Positions 48,484 to 56,790 of a stretch of DNA of 56,790 nt are shown here, piece by piece (position 1 is the first letter of the stretch; every line of letters begins with the position of its first letter). The translations under genes were made by a program, and so were the position numbers. The DNA is from Myxosarcina sp. GI1 (GTDB lineage: Bacteria > Cyanobacteriota > Cyanobacteriia > Cyanobacteriales > Xenococcaceae). The notes under the pieces were generated by a model, which was not told where the DNA came from, did not search any database, and was given only the letters and a program-made list of their open reading frames with translations. Location of the stretch: the NCBI RefSeq assembly GCF_000756305.1, contig NZ_JRFE01000025.1:1-56790 (forward strand), in the 5' to 3' direction.

Positions 48484-49383
48484 CTATTTAGACTTTAAAC
48501 TCTTTTCAATCAGCAAAGGAATTTCACAGGGTTTGCCAGCAATTTTTATTCCTGCCTGTTTTAAGCGATCGAGGTCTTGGTGGTTAGTATTAACCACAGG
48601 AATTGAAGAAGATAGGTGATTGGTAATAATAGTAACGGCATTGCGAAATAGTTTTTCTTGAGGAGCCTGCAATCCTGCTAGATAGATAATCAATGGTTTT
48701 TTAGCTGCACTACGTTCGTAAAAATCGATTACTTCTTCAGTTTCATAGAGAGTTCTGCCAACTAAGACGATGGCTTCAGTATTGGCATCGTCACTGAGAA
48801 TCGATAACCATTGACTCAAACTCGAACCCAGAATTTTGTCTTCACCCAAACAAACTACTATCGACTGTCCCAATTGCGCCTGATTTAGCTCCCAAGCTAC
48901 TTCATAGCTTAAATAAGGGCTATTGCCTATCAAACCAACTTTTCCAGCCTGATAAAATTGCGGTTGCAGAGTACCCATCCAAACCTGCTCTGGAATGACA
49001 AAACCATGACTACCAGGACCTAAAATCGAAGTGTTATTAGTCTTTGCCCACTTTAATAAAGAGATAGTATCTAATGGTGGTATTCCTGTGGTAAAAATAA
49101 TTAAGTATCGAACTCCAGCGGCGATCGCTTCTCGTCCCGCATCGAGTACCTGATAGGGTGGAACGAAAATCAAGCTAATTTCAGCTTGCCCGCATTCGGA
49201 GATTGCCTTTTCTACTAACTGGTAGACGGGAATTTCGTCTTTAGCGGACTGGTTGTTGTCATAACTCACTCCAGCGACAATATTAGTTCCGTAAGCCTTA
49301 AGTGCCAAAACGCGATCGCTTACTTCTGGTTCGTCAATTCCTTGAACGATAACCTGAGTATCTCGAGCAAATGACCAATTCAT
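48484..49383 (-). CDS. succinyl-CoA synthetase alpha-like protein lacking the phosphohistidine
   Basis: This 299-residue protein follows the SucD fold: an N-terminal CoA-binding Rossmann domain (VIVQGIDEPEVSDRVLALKAYG, then IFVPPYQVLDAGREAIAAGV and TTGIPPLD) and a C-terminal ligase domain. The catalytic His sits in GHAGAI of true SucD; here that site reads RNAVTI (about 247-252 from the chosen ATG), so the His is missing. The Glu of the MIGEIGG loop is replaced by Arg (VLVGRTLYE), and GPNCPG reads GPGSHG. It probably does not make succinyl-CoA. The ATG at 49383 is preferred over a TTG three codons upstream. It is the second gene after the SucC-like gene, 56 bases apart. Confidence 0.8.
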   Translation of the reverse strand: MNWSFARDTQVIVQGIDEPEVSDRVLALKAYGTNIVAGVSYDNNQSAKDEIPVYQLVEKAISECGQAEISLIFVPPYQVLDAGREAIAAGVRYLIIFTTGIPPLDTISLLKWAKTNNTSILGPGSHGFVIPEQVWMGTLQPQFYQAGKVGLIGNSPYLSYEVAWELNQAQLGQSIVVCLGEDKILGSSLSQWLSILSDDANTEAIVLVGRTLYETEEVIDFYERSAAKKPLIIYLAGLQAPQEKLFRNAVTIITNHLSSSIPVVNTNHQDLDRLKQAGIKIAGKPCEIPLLIEKSLKSK

Positions 49384-49439
49384 AAATAACAAATTTATTC
49401 CACAAAAATTAGTTTAGCGATCGTTTATTGGTCTGGGGG

Positions 49440-50618
49440 TCAACTTTCATTTTTTGCCAAAGTGACTGTTAGGGAAATGGCTTCTTCTAAACTATCTATT
49501 AAATAGATTGTTTCTGTAGCACCAAGCCCTTCTATATCGGCAACAGTCTCACAATTTGTGAATCGCAGCACTAGTTTAGTCGGTGATGCAATTAGAGATG
49601 TCTTTTGCTCGTTAAGATAGCAATCGGCGATCGCCTCAACGAGATCGCGACTGCTTATAGCCAGTTCCCAAATATTAACTAAAATGACCTGAATTTTATC
49701 ACTATATATCAATTCTGTCAGAGAAAGTTTTAGTTGTTGCCAATACGCCTCGGTAGTATTCGCTCTTGGTTCGATAACCATACCGCAGGCAGGTTTTGCT
49801 TGTCGGCGGCAAATCAAATCCCAAGCCAAAATTGTCAGATCGAAGCTATTGGTAATAATGCCAATTTTGTTATTTGGTTCTTGCCAGTTAAGCCAACGCA
49901 GGTTTGATTCATTTTGTCGTTTGTGAGATTGGCTACGAAGATTGCAGATCGCTTTATCGTCTAAATTTGCTAAGGTCGCAATGTCTGGATGTCTACCTAT
50001 TGCCGAATCATTAATAGTAATTTTGCCATCCAGTGCCATCAACTCGCCACGTTCGTTGACTCCTAAAGGATTGATTTCAATTGACTCCAAATCTTTAGCC
50101 TTAAAAAGTTCATACATATTTTCAATAATTTGACTGACAGAGCAAACTAACTCACCAGTCAATTGCATATTGACAGCTAAACGACGAGCATAAAATGAGG
50201 AAAACTCGGTGTCAATTGGTACCTGATGTAAATTTGCCAGTAACGGTTCGAGATTCATTCCTCCATATGCCGAACCCAAAAGTACGGGGCATTGCAAATT
50301 GTAGTCTAAAACAATTGCCAGAAAAAATTCTCGCTCTGCATTGTAGTGTGCTTCTGCCAAAATAGCTTTGGGGTATTCTCGCAAAATCGATAAATTAAAA
50401 ATAGATCTGGCAGCGGCAATGGCATCGATTGTATTAGAAACGAAACGCACGCCTCCTGCTTTACCTCTTCCTCCCGCTTTAACCTGGGATTTTAATACTA
50501 CTGGATACGGAATTTGCAGTTGTTTGATTTGCCTGGGTTCGGCAATGGTTTGAGCGGGTAGCGTAGGAATGCCAACTTGACGAAATAGCTCTTTAGCTTG
50601 ATATTCGAGTAAATCCAT
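49440..50618 (-). CDS. succinyl-CoA synthetase beta-like ATP-grasp protein with degenerate C-terminus
   Basis: The 392-residue protein has the SucC N-terminal ATP-grasp domain: MDLLEYQAKELFRQVGIP, VVLKSQVKAGGRGKAGGV (about 40-57), LESIEINPLGVNERGELMALDGKI (about 175-198). The C-terminal half should carry the GGxxAMxTxD and NFLDxGG motifs that contact CoA and phosphate; I see neither (NKIGIITNSFDLT and PACGMVIEPRANT stand there). The pair with the adjacent SucD-like gene therefore keeps the nucleotide-binding part but not the standard reaction centre. It could have a regulatory or different ligase role. Confidence 0.8.
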   Translation of the reverse strand: MDLLEYQAKELFRQVGIPTLPAQTIAEPRQIKQLQIPYPVVLKSQVKAGGRGKAGGVRFVSNTIDAIAAARSIFNLSILREYPKAILAEAHYNAEREFFLAIVLDYNLQCPVLLGSAYGGMNLEPLLANLHQVPIDTEFSSFYARRLAVNMQLTGELVCSVSQIIENMYELFKAKDLESIEINPLGVNERGELMALDGKITINDSAIGRHPDIATLANLDDKAICNLRSQSHKRQNESNLRWLNWQEPNNKIGIITNSFDLTILAWDLICRRQAKPACGMVIEPRANTTEAYWQQLKLSLTELIYSDKIQVILVNIWELAISSRDLVEAIADCYLNEQKTSLIASPTKLVLRFTNCETVADIEGLGATETIYLIDSLEEAISLTVTLAKNES

Positions 50619-51382
50619 GTTCGATTATGGATTGATTATAGAAACAATCAATATTTTTTTGGTAACTTGGTAAGAAAAAATTTGTCGTTTTACGGCAAAA
50701 TTTCTTCTAACTTCGTGAATTTTAACGTAGGTATTGTCCGAATTTAAAGCAATTAGAGGCATACTATTCAAACTGCGGTAGAGCTAACCGAACGTTCGAT
50801 TGTGTTCTGCTAGTGGAAAATAGAGCAAAGCAGGGACTATGATAGATGTAGAGCGAAATTTTGATGGATTTTAACTTGAAGCAAACATTTCATAATTTTT
50901 CAATAATGGCAAGTAGCGCGATAAGTCCGAAGGGGAGGGCGCGTCGTAGTCTGGAGGGCATGATGTTTTCTCGCCAGTTTATGCCGCTCCTCAAGCCGTC
51001 CGTGACTCCCGTCATAAGCTTTGCGATTGTCGATTGCGAAAGCAAATCGTCAGACTCAGACAGCGCACAGAGCGCGATCGCTTCAGATTTGTTTGAGTGT
51101 ATTTTATAATTGTGTTCGACTGTTCTTAGTAGTTTTACTTTACTTTAAAGTTTGATTTTTGTTAATTAAATTTAGAGACTTTGCCTTTTTGCAAACAAAC
51201 TACCTCCAACTTTACAAAGAGTAATTAATTTGCTTTTACATGACCTCATAAACTATTCAACTATGCCCTACAATACAATTTCAACGCGCCACTATGGTAG
51301 TAACTAAAACAATGCTAGAAAGTTCTGGCGAACTGAATCTTGAATTCTACAAAACAGAGTAAAAGTAGATTTCAATATATCT
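50619..51382. other. intergenic region with GC-rich island and palindrome
   Basis: The region contains an imperfect AT-rich hairpin near 50673-50708, a 10-base palindrome CGAACGTTCG (50789-50798) and a GC-rich block (about 50915-51085). An 82-codon frame in that block (50861-51109) is not convincing. It also holds the promoters of two divergent genes. No known RNA motif is recognised. Confidence 0.4.
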
Positions 51383-52126
51383 ATGGCAATATCTCACAAT
51401 TATGGAAGGGGAATGAACAAAGTCGTCATCATTATTAACGCTGAGATTAACGATCGAGGACAGTTATTTGCTGTTTCTCCAGTAACGCAAAAAATGGTCG
51501 AAGCTTTAAAACAGAGCATTACAGATGATTCGGACTCAATAATTGAAGTAATATCAGCAGCTACTTTATGGTCTAATTTGCCCAAGCCATCTATTGATGA
51601 TGCTTTAATTACCTATTGTCCCCTAACGATTCAGCTACCTGAATACTTCAATTTTTCCGCTCGTCAAACCTATATCGCCTGTAAAAATATTGGCGAACGA
51701 CGGCTTTGGGTAGAACAAAAATTAGGATTTAAAACTAGCGTTGGTGATTCTTGGCTGGGTCATTTATGGTTGCCGATCGTAGTAACTTCAAATCGCACTA
51801 TTTATGGAGAGATAATTGGGGAAGGCGAGATTCCCAACTCATACGAACAACCCGTAGAGCTACCCATTCGTCACTATAAACCTCTATATAGTTTGGCAGA
51901 AGGTTTGCTTAGCTCTCTTGATGCTCCGCCTGCTGTTTATTTGCTACAGTTTAGCCTCTATGGAGGAGAAATTGTATTCGATCGCCTGTGGCCTTTTCCT
52001 GCCGCTCCTGCTTTAATAACCCTGAGAACTCAACAGCCAGATTTATTTGCCTGCCATTGGCATTGTTTGACGGGGCGGTCGATCTCTAATCTTGTTTCCC
52101 CTGTGAAAATGTCAATTCGATCATAG
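51383..52126 (+). CDS. conserved hypothetical protein, unknown function
   Basis: I do not recognise this 247-residue protein. It has an alpha/beta character, no signal peptide and no membrane helix. It starts with a beta strand (KVVIIINAEIND), contains ALITYCPLTIQLPEYFNFSARQTYIACKN and PIVVTSNRTIYGEIIGEGE, and ends with APPAVYLLQFSLYGGEIVFDRLWPFPAAPAL. That last block resembles the late part of an ATP-grasp domain, but the metal ligands cannot be recognised. A start at the ATG 51413, after AAGGGGA, is also possible. It may be cyanobacteria-specific. Confidence 0.65.
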   Translation: MAISHNYGRGMNKVVIIINAEINDRGQLFAVSPVTQKMVEALKQSITDDSDSIIEVISAATLWSNLPKPSIDDALITYCPLTIQLPEYFNFSARQTYIACKNIGERRLWVEQKLGFKTSVGDSWLGHLWLPIVVTSNRTIYGEIIGEGEIPNSYEQPVELPIRHYKPLYSLAEGLLSSLDAPPAVYLLQFSLYGGEIVFDRLWPFPAAPALITLRTQQPDLFACHWHCLTGRSISNLVSPVKMSIRS

Positions 52127-52200
52127 CTCGCGCTGCTCGCCAACATGTTCGTGTTCTTCCACAGCACGAGCCTGAGTTTTACTGGAGCGGGAACTAAAGA

Positions 52201-52716
52201 TTATTTACTCATCCAAATAATACTACTTAGAGTCAATATAGTTACCAGCAGAGCAAACCAGACAAATTTATTATCTCGGTCGTTTATCTCTGATAGGTTT
52301 ACTTCTGCTGGATTTTCATTAATAGTCTGCTTGTTATTATTGGTTTTTGCTGCGACATATTTCGCCTTACCAATATCTGCATCGGTAAGATCGGGGATTT
52401 CATTCAACCATTCTTTAGGTCTCGATAATTTGGGTGCTTGAATAATATACAGCAAACGTTTTGCCTGTTGGCGCGTCTCGGAATCAGGATGAGAGGTTAA
52501 TTTTTGAGCTAGAGCGATCGCTTCAGAGATTGAGTTTGCAGCCTGGTAGGCAGTAACTAACCAAATTTGAGCTTCTCCGCCCTGACGAGAAGTAGGAGCG
52601 ATTAGTTCTACAGCAGATTCTAAATTTTCTATGCTCTGGCGATATCTACCTCTTTCTAAAGCTTGCTTCCCCGCTCGATAGTGCTGCCGAAACTTTTCTC
52701 GATTGTCTGTCGTCAC
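52201..52716 (-). CDS. TPR-like protein with C-terminal membrane anchor
   Basis: From the GTG at 52716 the protein has 171 residues. The first half (RQHYRAGKQALERGRYRQSIENLESAVEL and the helices after it) forms two or three tetratricopeptide-like helix pairs. A Pro/Asn-rich linker follows, and the C-terminus has one membrane helix (FVWFALLVTILTLSSIIWM). A tail-anchored scaffold is a reasonable reading. An upstream in-frame start at 52797 would add 27 residues with no repeat character. It is convergent with the unknown gene before it and divergent from the secreted basic protein. Confidence 0.7.
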   Translation of the reverse strand: MTTDNREKFRQHYRAGKQALERGRYRQSIENLESAVELIAPTSRQGGEAQIWLVTAYQAANSISEAIALAQKLTSHPDSETRQQAKRLLYIIQAPKLSRPKEWLNEIPDLTDADIGKAKYVAAKTNNNKQTINENPAEVNLSEINDRDNKFVWFALLVTILTLSSIIWMSK

Positions 52717-52803
52717 TTTTACTATACTTAATATACTGTGGAAATTACTTATATTTAATCTTAGACGATGGTAATTTCGGTTCGATATTTCCAGCAATAA
52801 ATC

Positions 52804-53199
52804 ATGTTTGATTCCAATAAGCCCGAATACAGTTGGCGTAAAGTCATCTATTCTCTGGCAGTAGCAACGAGTGCGTTTTTAGCTACTGAATTGCCAGTAA
52901 ACGCTCTGCCTGAAACTGCTCTGCAAATTGCTCAAGTTCGCAGTCGAGCGATCGCTCCTAGATCTTTAAATGTAACTCCGCCGCCAGGAAGGCATATTCC
53001 CCTGCCGTCAGGCAGAAGCAGCTACGATCGCTACCATCATCGCGGTTATGACTTTTATGGCGATCGCCACACTCGTTACCGACACCGAGATCGCCGAGGT
53101 TCTAGAGGTAATACCACCATAATTATTATCAATCCCAACCGCAGCGATAGATACTCAAACTATCGTCGCAGCGAATTTATTCAAATAATACGTCCTTAA
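52804..53199 (+). CDS. secreted Arg/Tyr/His-rich protein, unknown function
   Basis: The 131-residue protein starts with a signal peptide (KVIYSLAVATSAFLATELPVNA, cleavage near NALPE). The mature part is strongly basic with many Arg, Tyr and His (YDRYHHRGYDFYGDRHTRYRHRDRRG) and ends with a short beta strand (TTIIIINPN). Similar small basic exported proteins occur in cyanobacteria, but I know no function. Its stop codon directly abuts the stop codon of argB on the other strand. Confidence 0.65.
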   Translation: MFDSNKPEYSWRKVIYSLAVATSAFLATELPVNALPETALQIAQVRSRAIAPRSLNVTPPPGRHIPLPSGRSSYDRYHHRGYDFYGDRHTRYRHRDRRGSRGNTTIIIINPNRSDRYSNYRRSEFIQIIRP

Positions 53200-54093
53200 C
53201 TATTCTTGGTATTGAGAAGCAACAATCATCGAACCGATACCTTCATCGGTTAGTATTTCGAGTAGCAAAGAGTGGGGCAACCTACCGTCTAAAATGTGTG
53301 CTGCCCGTACTCCCTGTGCCAGAGAGCGTATACAACAGTTGACTTTAGGAATCATTCCTCCAGATACAATACCGCGCTCGATTAGGTTTCTGGCTTTTTG
53401 AATATCCAGTTTGGTAAGCAAAGTAGAAGGATCGTGATAGTCTTCTAAAATACCTGGTGTATCGGTTAATAAAATTAGTTTTTCTGCTTGTAGAGCCGCA
53501 GCTATTTCTCCTGCTACCGTATCGGCATTAATATTGTATGCTTGTCCATTTTCATCAGCAGCAACGCTAGATATGACTGGTACATAGCCGCTATCAACCA
53601 AAGATTCGACCAATCCCGTATCGACACTAGTTACTTCGCCAACAAAGCCTACTCCTTCTCTACCTACGGGACGAGCTTTGATTAAATTACCGTCTTTACC
53701 GCAAAGTCCTACTGCGGGGGTTCCTGCTTGATTAATTAAAGAAACCAGTTCTTTATTTACTCTTCCGACTAAAACCATCTCCACGACATCCATCGTAGTG
53801 GCATCAGTAACCCGCAAACCGTCTTTAAATTGAGGCTCGATATTTAATTTACTCAGCCAACTATTAATTTCTGGTCCGCCACCATGTACTACTACCGATC
53901 TCACTCCCACACAGGATAAAAACACGATATCGCGGATTACTCCTGTTTTGAGATTATTGTCTTTCATTGCCGCTCCACCATACTTGATCACAATCGTTCG
54001 ATTGGCAAACTTTTGAATGTAGGGAAGAGCTTCACTAAGTACGCGGACGCGGGTAGCTTCTCTTTCTTTTATATATTCGCTTTCAATAACCAT
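53200..54093 (-). CDS. argB: acetylglutamate kinase
   Basis: ArgB phosphorylates N-acetylglutamate, the feedback-controlled second step of arginine synthesis; in cyanobacteria it is also controlled by PII. Motifs are [13 protein letters not shown] (about 34-46), [20 protein letters not shown] (about 57-76) and the [18 protein letters not shown] block. I chose the ATG at 54093 (297 residues), because the preceding 11 codons are not found in the family. It is next to aroK on the same strand, 83 bases apart. Confidence 0.96.
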   Translation of the reverse strand: MVIESEYIKEREATRVRVLSEALPYIQKFANRTIVIKYGGAAMKDNNLKTGVIRDIVFLSCVGVRSVVVHGGGPEINSWLSKLNIEPQFKDGLRVTDATTMDVVEMVLVGRVNKELVSLINQAGTPAVGLCGKDGNLIKARPVGREGVGFVGEVTSVDTGLVESLVDSGYVPVISSVAADENGQAYNINADTVAGEIAAALQAEKLILLTDTPGILEDYHDPSTLLTKLDIQKARNLIERGIVSGGMIPKVNCCIRSLAQGVRAAHILDGRLPHSLLLEILTDEGIGSMIVASQYQE

Positions 54094-54176
54094 ATTTAAT
54101 CCGACTGTTGACTTATTCTTTATCAATCTCAGAGCGGTAGAGTTTCTGTAACTTTCACTACCGAAAGCAACTATAG

Positions 54177-54707
54177 CTAGTTGTCTTTAGCTGCTGACTT
54201 CAATATTGTCGGTACGGTATTTATAATCTCAGTAGCTATTTGTTCTGGAGATCTTTTTGTGGCAATTTCCAATCTGAGATCGGCTTGAGCATATAAAGAA
54301 CGACGAGATTCCAGCAAAGTCTCCAAGCGATTCGCTAGCGGTCTTGTAGTGTCTCCTGCCAAACGCTGATGCAAAATTTTTATATCGGTATCCAGCCAAA
54401 TAACTAACCCATGATGTAAATAACTCCAGTTAAACGGTTTTTCAATGACTCCGCCGCCAGTAGAAATAACACATCTGGTATAAATAGACAGTTCGGCTAA
54501 AATTTTAGTTTCTAATTCTCGGAAATACGGTTCTCCTTTAGTAGCAAAGATTTCTGCAATCGATTGCCCCGCTACTTCAGTGCAGACGGTATCCATATCT
54601 ATAAAACGGTAATTTAGCTTTCTGGCAAGATGTTGCCCGACGGTGGTTTTACCTGTCCCCATCATGCCAATTAAGTAGACGTTTACTCCTTTTAATAGAT
54701 CGTTCAT
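54177..54707 (-). CDS. aroK: shikimate kinase
   Basis: AroK phosphorylates shikimate in aromatic amino acid synthesis. The P-loop [15 protein letters not shown] (about 14-28), the [13 protein letters not shown] (about 35-47, substrate Asp), the [16 protein letters not shown] block (with Arg) and the [10 protein letters not shown] loop are present. The 176-residue length is normal. It shares a strand with argB. Confidence 0.95.
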   Translation of the reverse strand: MNDLLKGVNVYLIGMMGTGKTTVGQHLARKLNYRFIDMDTVCTEVAGQSIAEIFATKGEPYFRELETKILAELSIYTRCVISTGGGVIEKPFNWSYLHHGLVIWLDTDIKILHQRLAGDTTRPLANRLETLLESRRSLYAQADLRLEIATKRSPEQIATEIINTVPTILKSAAKDN

Positions 54708-55531
54708 GTTTATTACTATAATTGCTTTGGCAGAGTGTAAATACTTTTTTGAGCTGTTATTTTGTTACATTTTATTATTCATTTACGAGTTTTTAACTAG
54801 TTGTATTGCGCTAGTTTTATAATCAAAGAAAAACATAAGTGTAATCACGTAGTAAAAGACATTATTTACCAAATGACAATTTTTAAATATGGAGGAACTT
54901 ATCTGTGTTAGATGTGTAGACTTGAAACTATTTTCTAGCTGACCTCGTCAGTAGATCGGGTATATTAAATTCTCGATACCGTCAAAAACTGTAAAAACTA
55001 TGACAATAGTGCGTCTTTAATCGATCTATTTATATTATTAGTAGTCGGTTTGACCCAGGTATGCTGCCAAAGACCGACATGACTGTAAAAAAATATACTT
55101 TTTGGACTAAGTAAATATTTAGTTTAAACCGCGAGCAAAGAATTAGCAATAATTCAATCTATATATTAAGTGACTGTAACAGATTACTTTATTATCTTTG
55201 CTATTCAAGGAACTGTGGAATAGATAATTCAAGTTATTACCAACCAAACCCAAATAGCTGTTATTTTGTTTCAGCTTATAGTTGTATTCGTAGCTGTTTG
55301 GGCAGAAAATAAGCGAAACATTAATCATTATGTTTTATTTTCGTTAATCTTTATCAAAAATATATATTGCGATCGAGATTACGGAAAAACTACTCGATAC
55401 TGTATACGATTTAATAGATATTGAGCTTATGTATAATTGCGAGCGACTAAGTTTATTTATTTAGAAGTTAAGTAAATTCAACGTTTTTGCTCGAATATTT
55501 TCGGTTTATTTTAGCAACAGCAATATTTAAA
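54708..55531. other. long intergenic region with hairpins, candidate small RNA
   Basis: The region has no convincing gene. GTCGGT at 55044-55049 pairs with ACCGAC at 55073-55078, with the stem extended inward by a wobble and T-A pairs. CTGAC-CTC-GTCAG forms a small stem at 54939-54951. A clear GGAGG lies at 54891-54895 but opens only very short frames. Transcription data would be needed to tell if a small RNA exists. Confidence 0.4.
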
Positions 55532-55726
55532 ATGATTAGGGAAATAGTCAGACAAGCTTTAAAGACAGGTTATTTAACCATTGAAGCCGAAGAAAAGCTC
55601 AGAACTATGCTTAAAAGCAAATACGAGCTAGAAGATTTAGAAGCTTTTATTAGATTGCAACGTGAAGCAATGCTCGGTAAAGTAAAGCAAGAATCTCGTG
55701 AGGCATTTATGCCCTCAAAAACCTAA
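55532..55726 (+). CDS. small conserved cyanobacterial protein, unknown function
   Basis: From the ATG at 55532 this is a 64-residue, mostly helical protein (IREIVRQALKTGYLTIEAEEKLRTML, then YELEDLEAFIRLQREAMLGKVKQESRE). I recall similar short cyanobacterial proteins with the same 'TGYLT-EAE-LR' pattern, but they have no assigned function. A start 15 codons upstream is possible but gives a hydrophobic N-terminus that the pattern does not need. No Shine-Dalgarno is clear. Confidence 0.6.
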   Translation: MIREIVRQALKTGYLTIEAEEKLRTMLKSKYELEDLEAFIRLQREAMLGKVKQESREAFMPSKT

Positions 55727-55876
55727 GCTATTACGTATTAGATTTGACGAGCGAACCTGCCGAGGCTTCAGGGCGCACCTGCGCCGAATCACTTCTTTTA
55801 AAATTGAATAGTATGTAGTTTAAATGCCTAACAGCTTAATAAAGAATATCTGTATTAATTAAAAAATAAAACGATA

Positions 55877-56380
55877 TTAGATCCATTCTTCATCGTCTGA
55901 GTTTTTTTGACTGTTGTTTTCTGGTTCTTCGGGGCGCTCTCCAAGCTCGTTTTTGTCTTTAAATCTATAAGAATAGGTGGAACCAGAGCGACGAATAGTT
56001 TCTGGCTCGCGCTCGATTTCATAGGCAGAGGAAGTACTAGTAGTAGTATCGGCTATAGACTCGTTAGCAACGGTTGTAGTTGAAGTAGGGTTGCCAAACT
56101 GAGTAGTATTGGGTTCGGGTTCGGATGCAATGTATCTGCTTCTCTCCTTGCGAGCATAAGCATAACTATTTAATGATTGCCAGATTAAACTACTTAAAAC
56201 CCCTGCTAAAACAAATAGAGCAATCCACAAGGCCAACGGCATTGGAGAAGTTTGATACCAACAAGAACTAGCCGTATCGGGACACAGTAACTTTAAAGAT
56301 AAAGGCTCTCGATTTTGCACGAATAGTACCGCAAAGGCAATTGCTAAAAGTAATGTCAGTAGAAATTTGAAGCGATTCAT
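55877..56380 (-). CDS. LapA-domain (DUF1049) membrane protein
   Basis: The 167-residue protein has two membrane helices (about 4-22, and 47-70) with the LapA landmark FVQNREPLSLKLL between them. A long hydrophilic tail with Ser/Thr and acidic runs follows (TTTSSAYEIEREPE, then ELGERPEEPENNSQKNSDDEEW). LapA-type proteins in other bacteria relate to lipopolysaccharide assembly control; in cyanobacteria the role is unproved. It follows ubiX on the same strand after a 74-base gap. Confidence 0.75.
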   Translation of the reverse strand: MNRFKFLLTLLLAIAFAVLFVQNREPLSLKLLCPDTASSCWYQTSPMPLALWIALFVLAGVLSSLIWQSLNSYAYARKERSRYIASEPEPNTTQFGNPTSTTTVANESIADTTTSTSSAYEIEREPETIRRSGSTYSYRFKDKNELGERPEEPENNSQKNSDDEEWI

Positions 56381-56454
56381 ATATTTAGAGCGAATATTTA
56401 GTGATTCTTATGGTGTTATTTTATCGCTGTCTCTATTGCCCGTCTAAACATAAA

Positions 56455-56790
56455 TTAATGTCCTTGCCAGCGTTTTAAAGGAACGCAATCGATATCCAGC
56501 ACGTCTAAAGTACGAGCAACTACAAAATCTACTAAATCTTCAATGGTTTGGGGATGATGGTACCAGGCAGGAATAGCAGGAACAATTTTGACTCCTGCTT
56601 CAGCTAAAGTAGTTAGATTGCGCAAATGAATCAAACTAAATGGCGTTTCTCTGGGTACGACAACTAAAGGTCTGCCCTCCTTTATTTGAACATCGGCAGC
56701 TCGTTCGATTAAGTCCCCACTCAAGCCGTTAGCTATTTTGGCTACCGTACTCATGCTACAGGGGATGATAATCATGCCTAAAGTTCTAAA
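56455..56790 (-). CDS. ubiX: flavin prenyltransferase UbiX, C-terminal part (cut by the window edge)
   Basis: The visible 111 residues run from FRTLGMIIIPCSMSTVAKIANG to KRWQGH, the second half of a UbiX/Pad1 protein. IIPCSMSTVAKIANGLSGDLIERAADV is the flavin-binding segment, and LVVVPRETPFSLIHLRNLTTLAEAGVKIVPA is the characteristic block. UbiX makes prenylated FMN for UbiD decarboxylases. The gene continues past 56790 on the minus strand, so the N-terminus is missing here by truncation of the window, not by mutation. Confidence 0.93.
   Translation of the reverse strand, partial: FRTLGMIIIPCSMSTVAKIANGLSGDLIERAADVQIKEGRPLVVVPRETPFSLIHLRNLTTLAEAGVKIVPAIPAWYHHPQTIEDLVDFVVARTLDVLDIDCVPLKRWQGH

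Noticed and set aside
48371-48619. An 82-codon frame
   Set aside because: It overlaps the SucD-like gene on the other strand, and its non-overlapping part is a GC-rich intergenic block.
50861-51109. An 82-codon frame with two ATG codons
   Set aside because: Its composition changes abruptly in the middle with the GC-rich island; no ribosome-binding site or known domain.
54889-54942. A 17-codon frame beginning MEELICVRC at a GGAGG
   Set aside because: The GGAGG is part of the start codon region itself and cannot serve as its Shine-Dalgarno; no support for a leader peptide.
55143-55328. A 61-codon minus-strand frame rich in Asn, Tyr and Leu
   Set aside because: Typical of chance frames in AT-rich DNA; no motif, no ribosome-binding site.
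1-56790. CRISPR arrays, tRNA or rRNA genes, insertion sequences, prophage genes
   Set aside because: I looked for regular repeats with spacers, T-loop motifs and transposase or integrase sequences and saw none. A tRNAscan or repeat search could still find something missed by eye.

Overview
The window is a piece of a cyanobacterial chromosome of rather low GC. The evidence is psbV (cytochrome c550), an NDH-1 cluster ndhA-ndhI-ndhG-ndhE plus ndhN, a ferrochelatase with a C-terminal chlorophyll-binding helix, a ribosomal-protein order without rpsJ, rpsN or rpmD, and many copies of the HIP1 octamer GCGATCGC. The exact genus cannot be fixed from this sequence; a unicellular or pseudofilamentous (Pleurocapsales/Chroococcales-like) cyanobacterium is my guess. 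No CRISPR array, tRNA, rRNA, insertion sequence or prophage gene was seen.

Layout. 1-7 kb: lipid kinase, methyltransferase, a long leader with a c-di-AMP (ydaO/yuaA-type) riboswitch, a CPA2 cation/proton antiporter with stress-protein domains, and penicillin-binding protein 2. 7-14 kb: HD-domain protein, family 9 glycosyltransferase-like protein, rsmH, small membrane proteins, upp, and a Wzc-like tyrosine autokinase for polysaccharide export. 14-20.9 kb: siroheme pair (CbiX-type chelatase and cobA, translationally coupled), a small helix-turn-helix-like protein, psbV, hemH, a YqeG-type HAD phosphatase, a lipoprotein and an SDR. 21-25.3 kb: ndhAIGE and prfA. 25.4-41.6 kb: one block of 30 genes on the minus strand, rplC through rpmE, covering the S10/spc/alpha ribosomal operons with secY, adk, infA, rpoA, truA, rplM and rpsI; it ends in a perfect 11-bp intrinsic terminator. 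42-45 kb: ndhN, a Slr1339-like protein with an internal duplication, and glgA. 45-56.8 kb is more accessory: an EAL protein with a broken GGDEF motif, a stand-alone DUF1400 protein, a succinyl-CoA-synthetase-like pair that has lost its catalytic histidine, several unknowns, argB, aroK, a LapA-type membrane protein and a ubiX fragment cut by the window edge.

Most of the window is housekeeping. The signals most worth a second look are non-coding or degenerate. First, the c-di-AMP aptamer about 0.5 kb upstream of the antiporter, with two possible terminators in the same leader, suggests second-messenger control of ion transport. Second, the SucC/SucD-like pair keeps the fold but lacks the phosphohistidine. 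Third, a strong intrinsic terminator on the plus strand lies just upstream of the EAL gene with no annotated gene to serve. Several intergenic stretches also carry perfect hairpins that could be small RNAs.
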